In this document: positions 5,753 to 5,825 of the stretch, piece after piece
Numbering within the stretch: the first letter of the stretch is position 1
How the letters are laid out: each line of letters opens with the position of its first letter
Source: Clostridiales bacterium
GTDB taxonomy: Bacteria; Bacillota; Clostridia; Monoglobales; Firm-18
Direction: 5' to 3'
NCBI GenBank assembly: GCA_031255355.1
Contig: JAIRSR010000043.1
Location: 1 to 5,825 of the forward strand
Length of the DNA: 5,825 bases
Notes under the pieces: generated by a model
What the model saw: only the letters and a program-made list of their open reading frames with translations
Told to the model about the DNA's origin: nothing
The model's database searches: none
Position numbers and translations under genes: made by a program

Positions 5753-5825
5753 ATGATGCTGAAAAAATTACTTTCGGTTGTTACCGCGTTCGCGCTATGC
5801 GCGGCGGCGGTTCCCGACGTGAAAA
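5753..5825 (+). CDS. Start of a fourth exported protein (3' partial)
   Basis: Only 24 codons are present, from ATG 5753 (ATG 5756 is in frame and equally plausible). They begin MMLKKLLSVVTAFALCAAA, a typical Sec signal peptide with K4 and K5 before a hydrophobic core and small residues for cleavage. The single cysteine is preceded by F-A-L rather than a lipobox, so a lipoprotein is less likely. The gene lies 8 bases after the previous stop and so belongs to the same operon. Nothing of the mature protein can be judged. Confidence 0.8.
   Translation, partial: MMLKKLLSVVTAFALCAAAVPDVK

Overview
The window is about 5.8 kb of GC-rich DNA (clearly above 50% GC by eye, not counted). It is filled almost wall to wall by four tightly packed plus-strand genes, all of which look like parts of a cell-surface or exported-protein operon. 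S-layer homology (SLH) domains, an SbsA-type Ig-like domain, purine-rich Shine-Dalgarno sites (GGAGGGG, AAGGAG) and Sec signal peptides point to a Gram-positive-type Firmicute. The strong GCG (Ala) and GGC (Gly) codon preference suggests a GC-rich clostridial lineage, possibly an uncultured gut or anaerobic clade. That placement is inference; there is no rRNA or housekeeping marker here.

Layout. (1) 2-1366: 3' part of a gene whose start lies upstream. It encodes a helical-repeat protein, then a Gly/Pro linker, then three well-conserved C-terminal SLH domains. (2) 1366-4146: a 926-residue exported protein with three N-terminal SLH domains (the last two with degraded motifs) and a roughly 720-residue beta-rich region I cannot assign to a named family. 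Its start overlaps the previous stop as TGATG. (3) 4161-5744: a 527-residue exported protein without SLH domains, made of a LamG/concanavalin-like domain, an SbsA-type Ig-like domain and a C-terminal Ig-like domain. (4) 5753 to the window end: the first 24 codons of a fourth gene, which read as a signal peptide. The longest gap between genes is 14 bases, and I see no terminator or promoter between them, so a single polycistronic transcript is likely.

Working model (inference): genes 1 and 2 bind the secondary cell-wall polymer through SLH domains placed at opposite ends of the two proteins. Gene 3 supplies an unanchored carbohydrate- or protein-binding module that may dock on them. No catalytic domain is recognisable in the window, so the operon looks structural or adhesive rather than enzymatic as far as it can be seen. 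No RNA gene, CRISPR array, insertion sequence or phage gene was found. The least explained parts are the long beta region of gene 2, the helical repeats of gene 1, and a perfect 10-bp hairpin just after the signal-peptide codons of gene 2.
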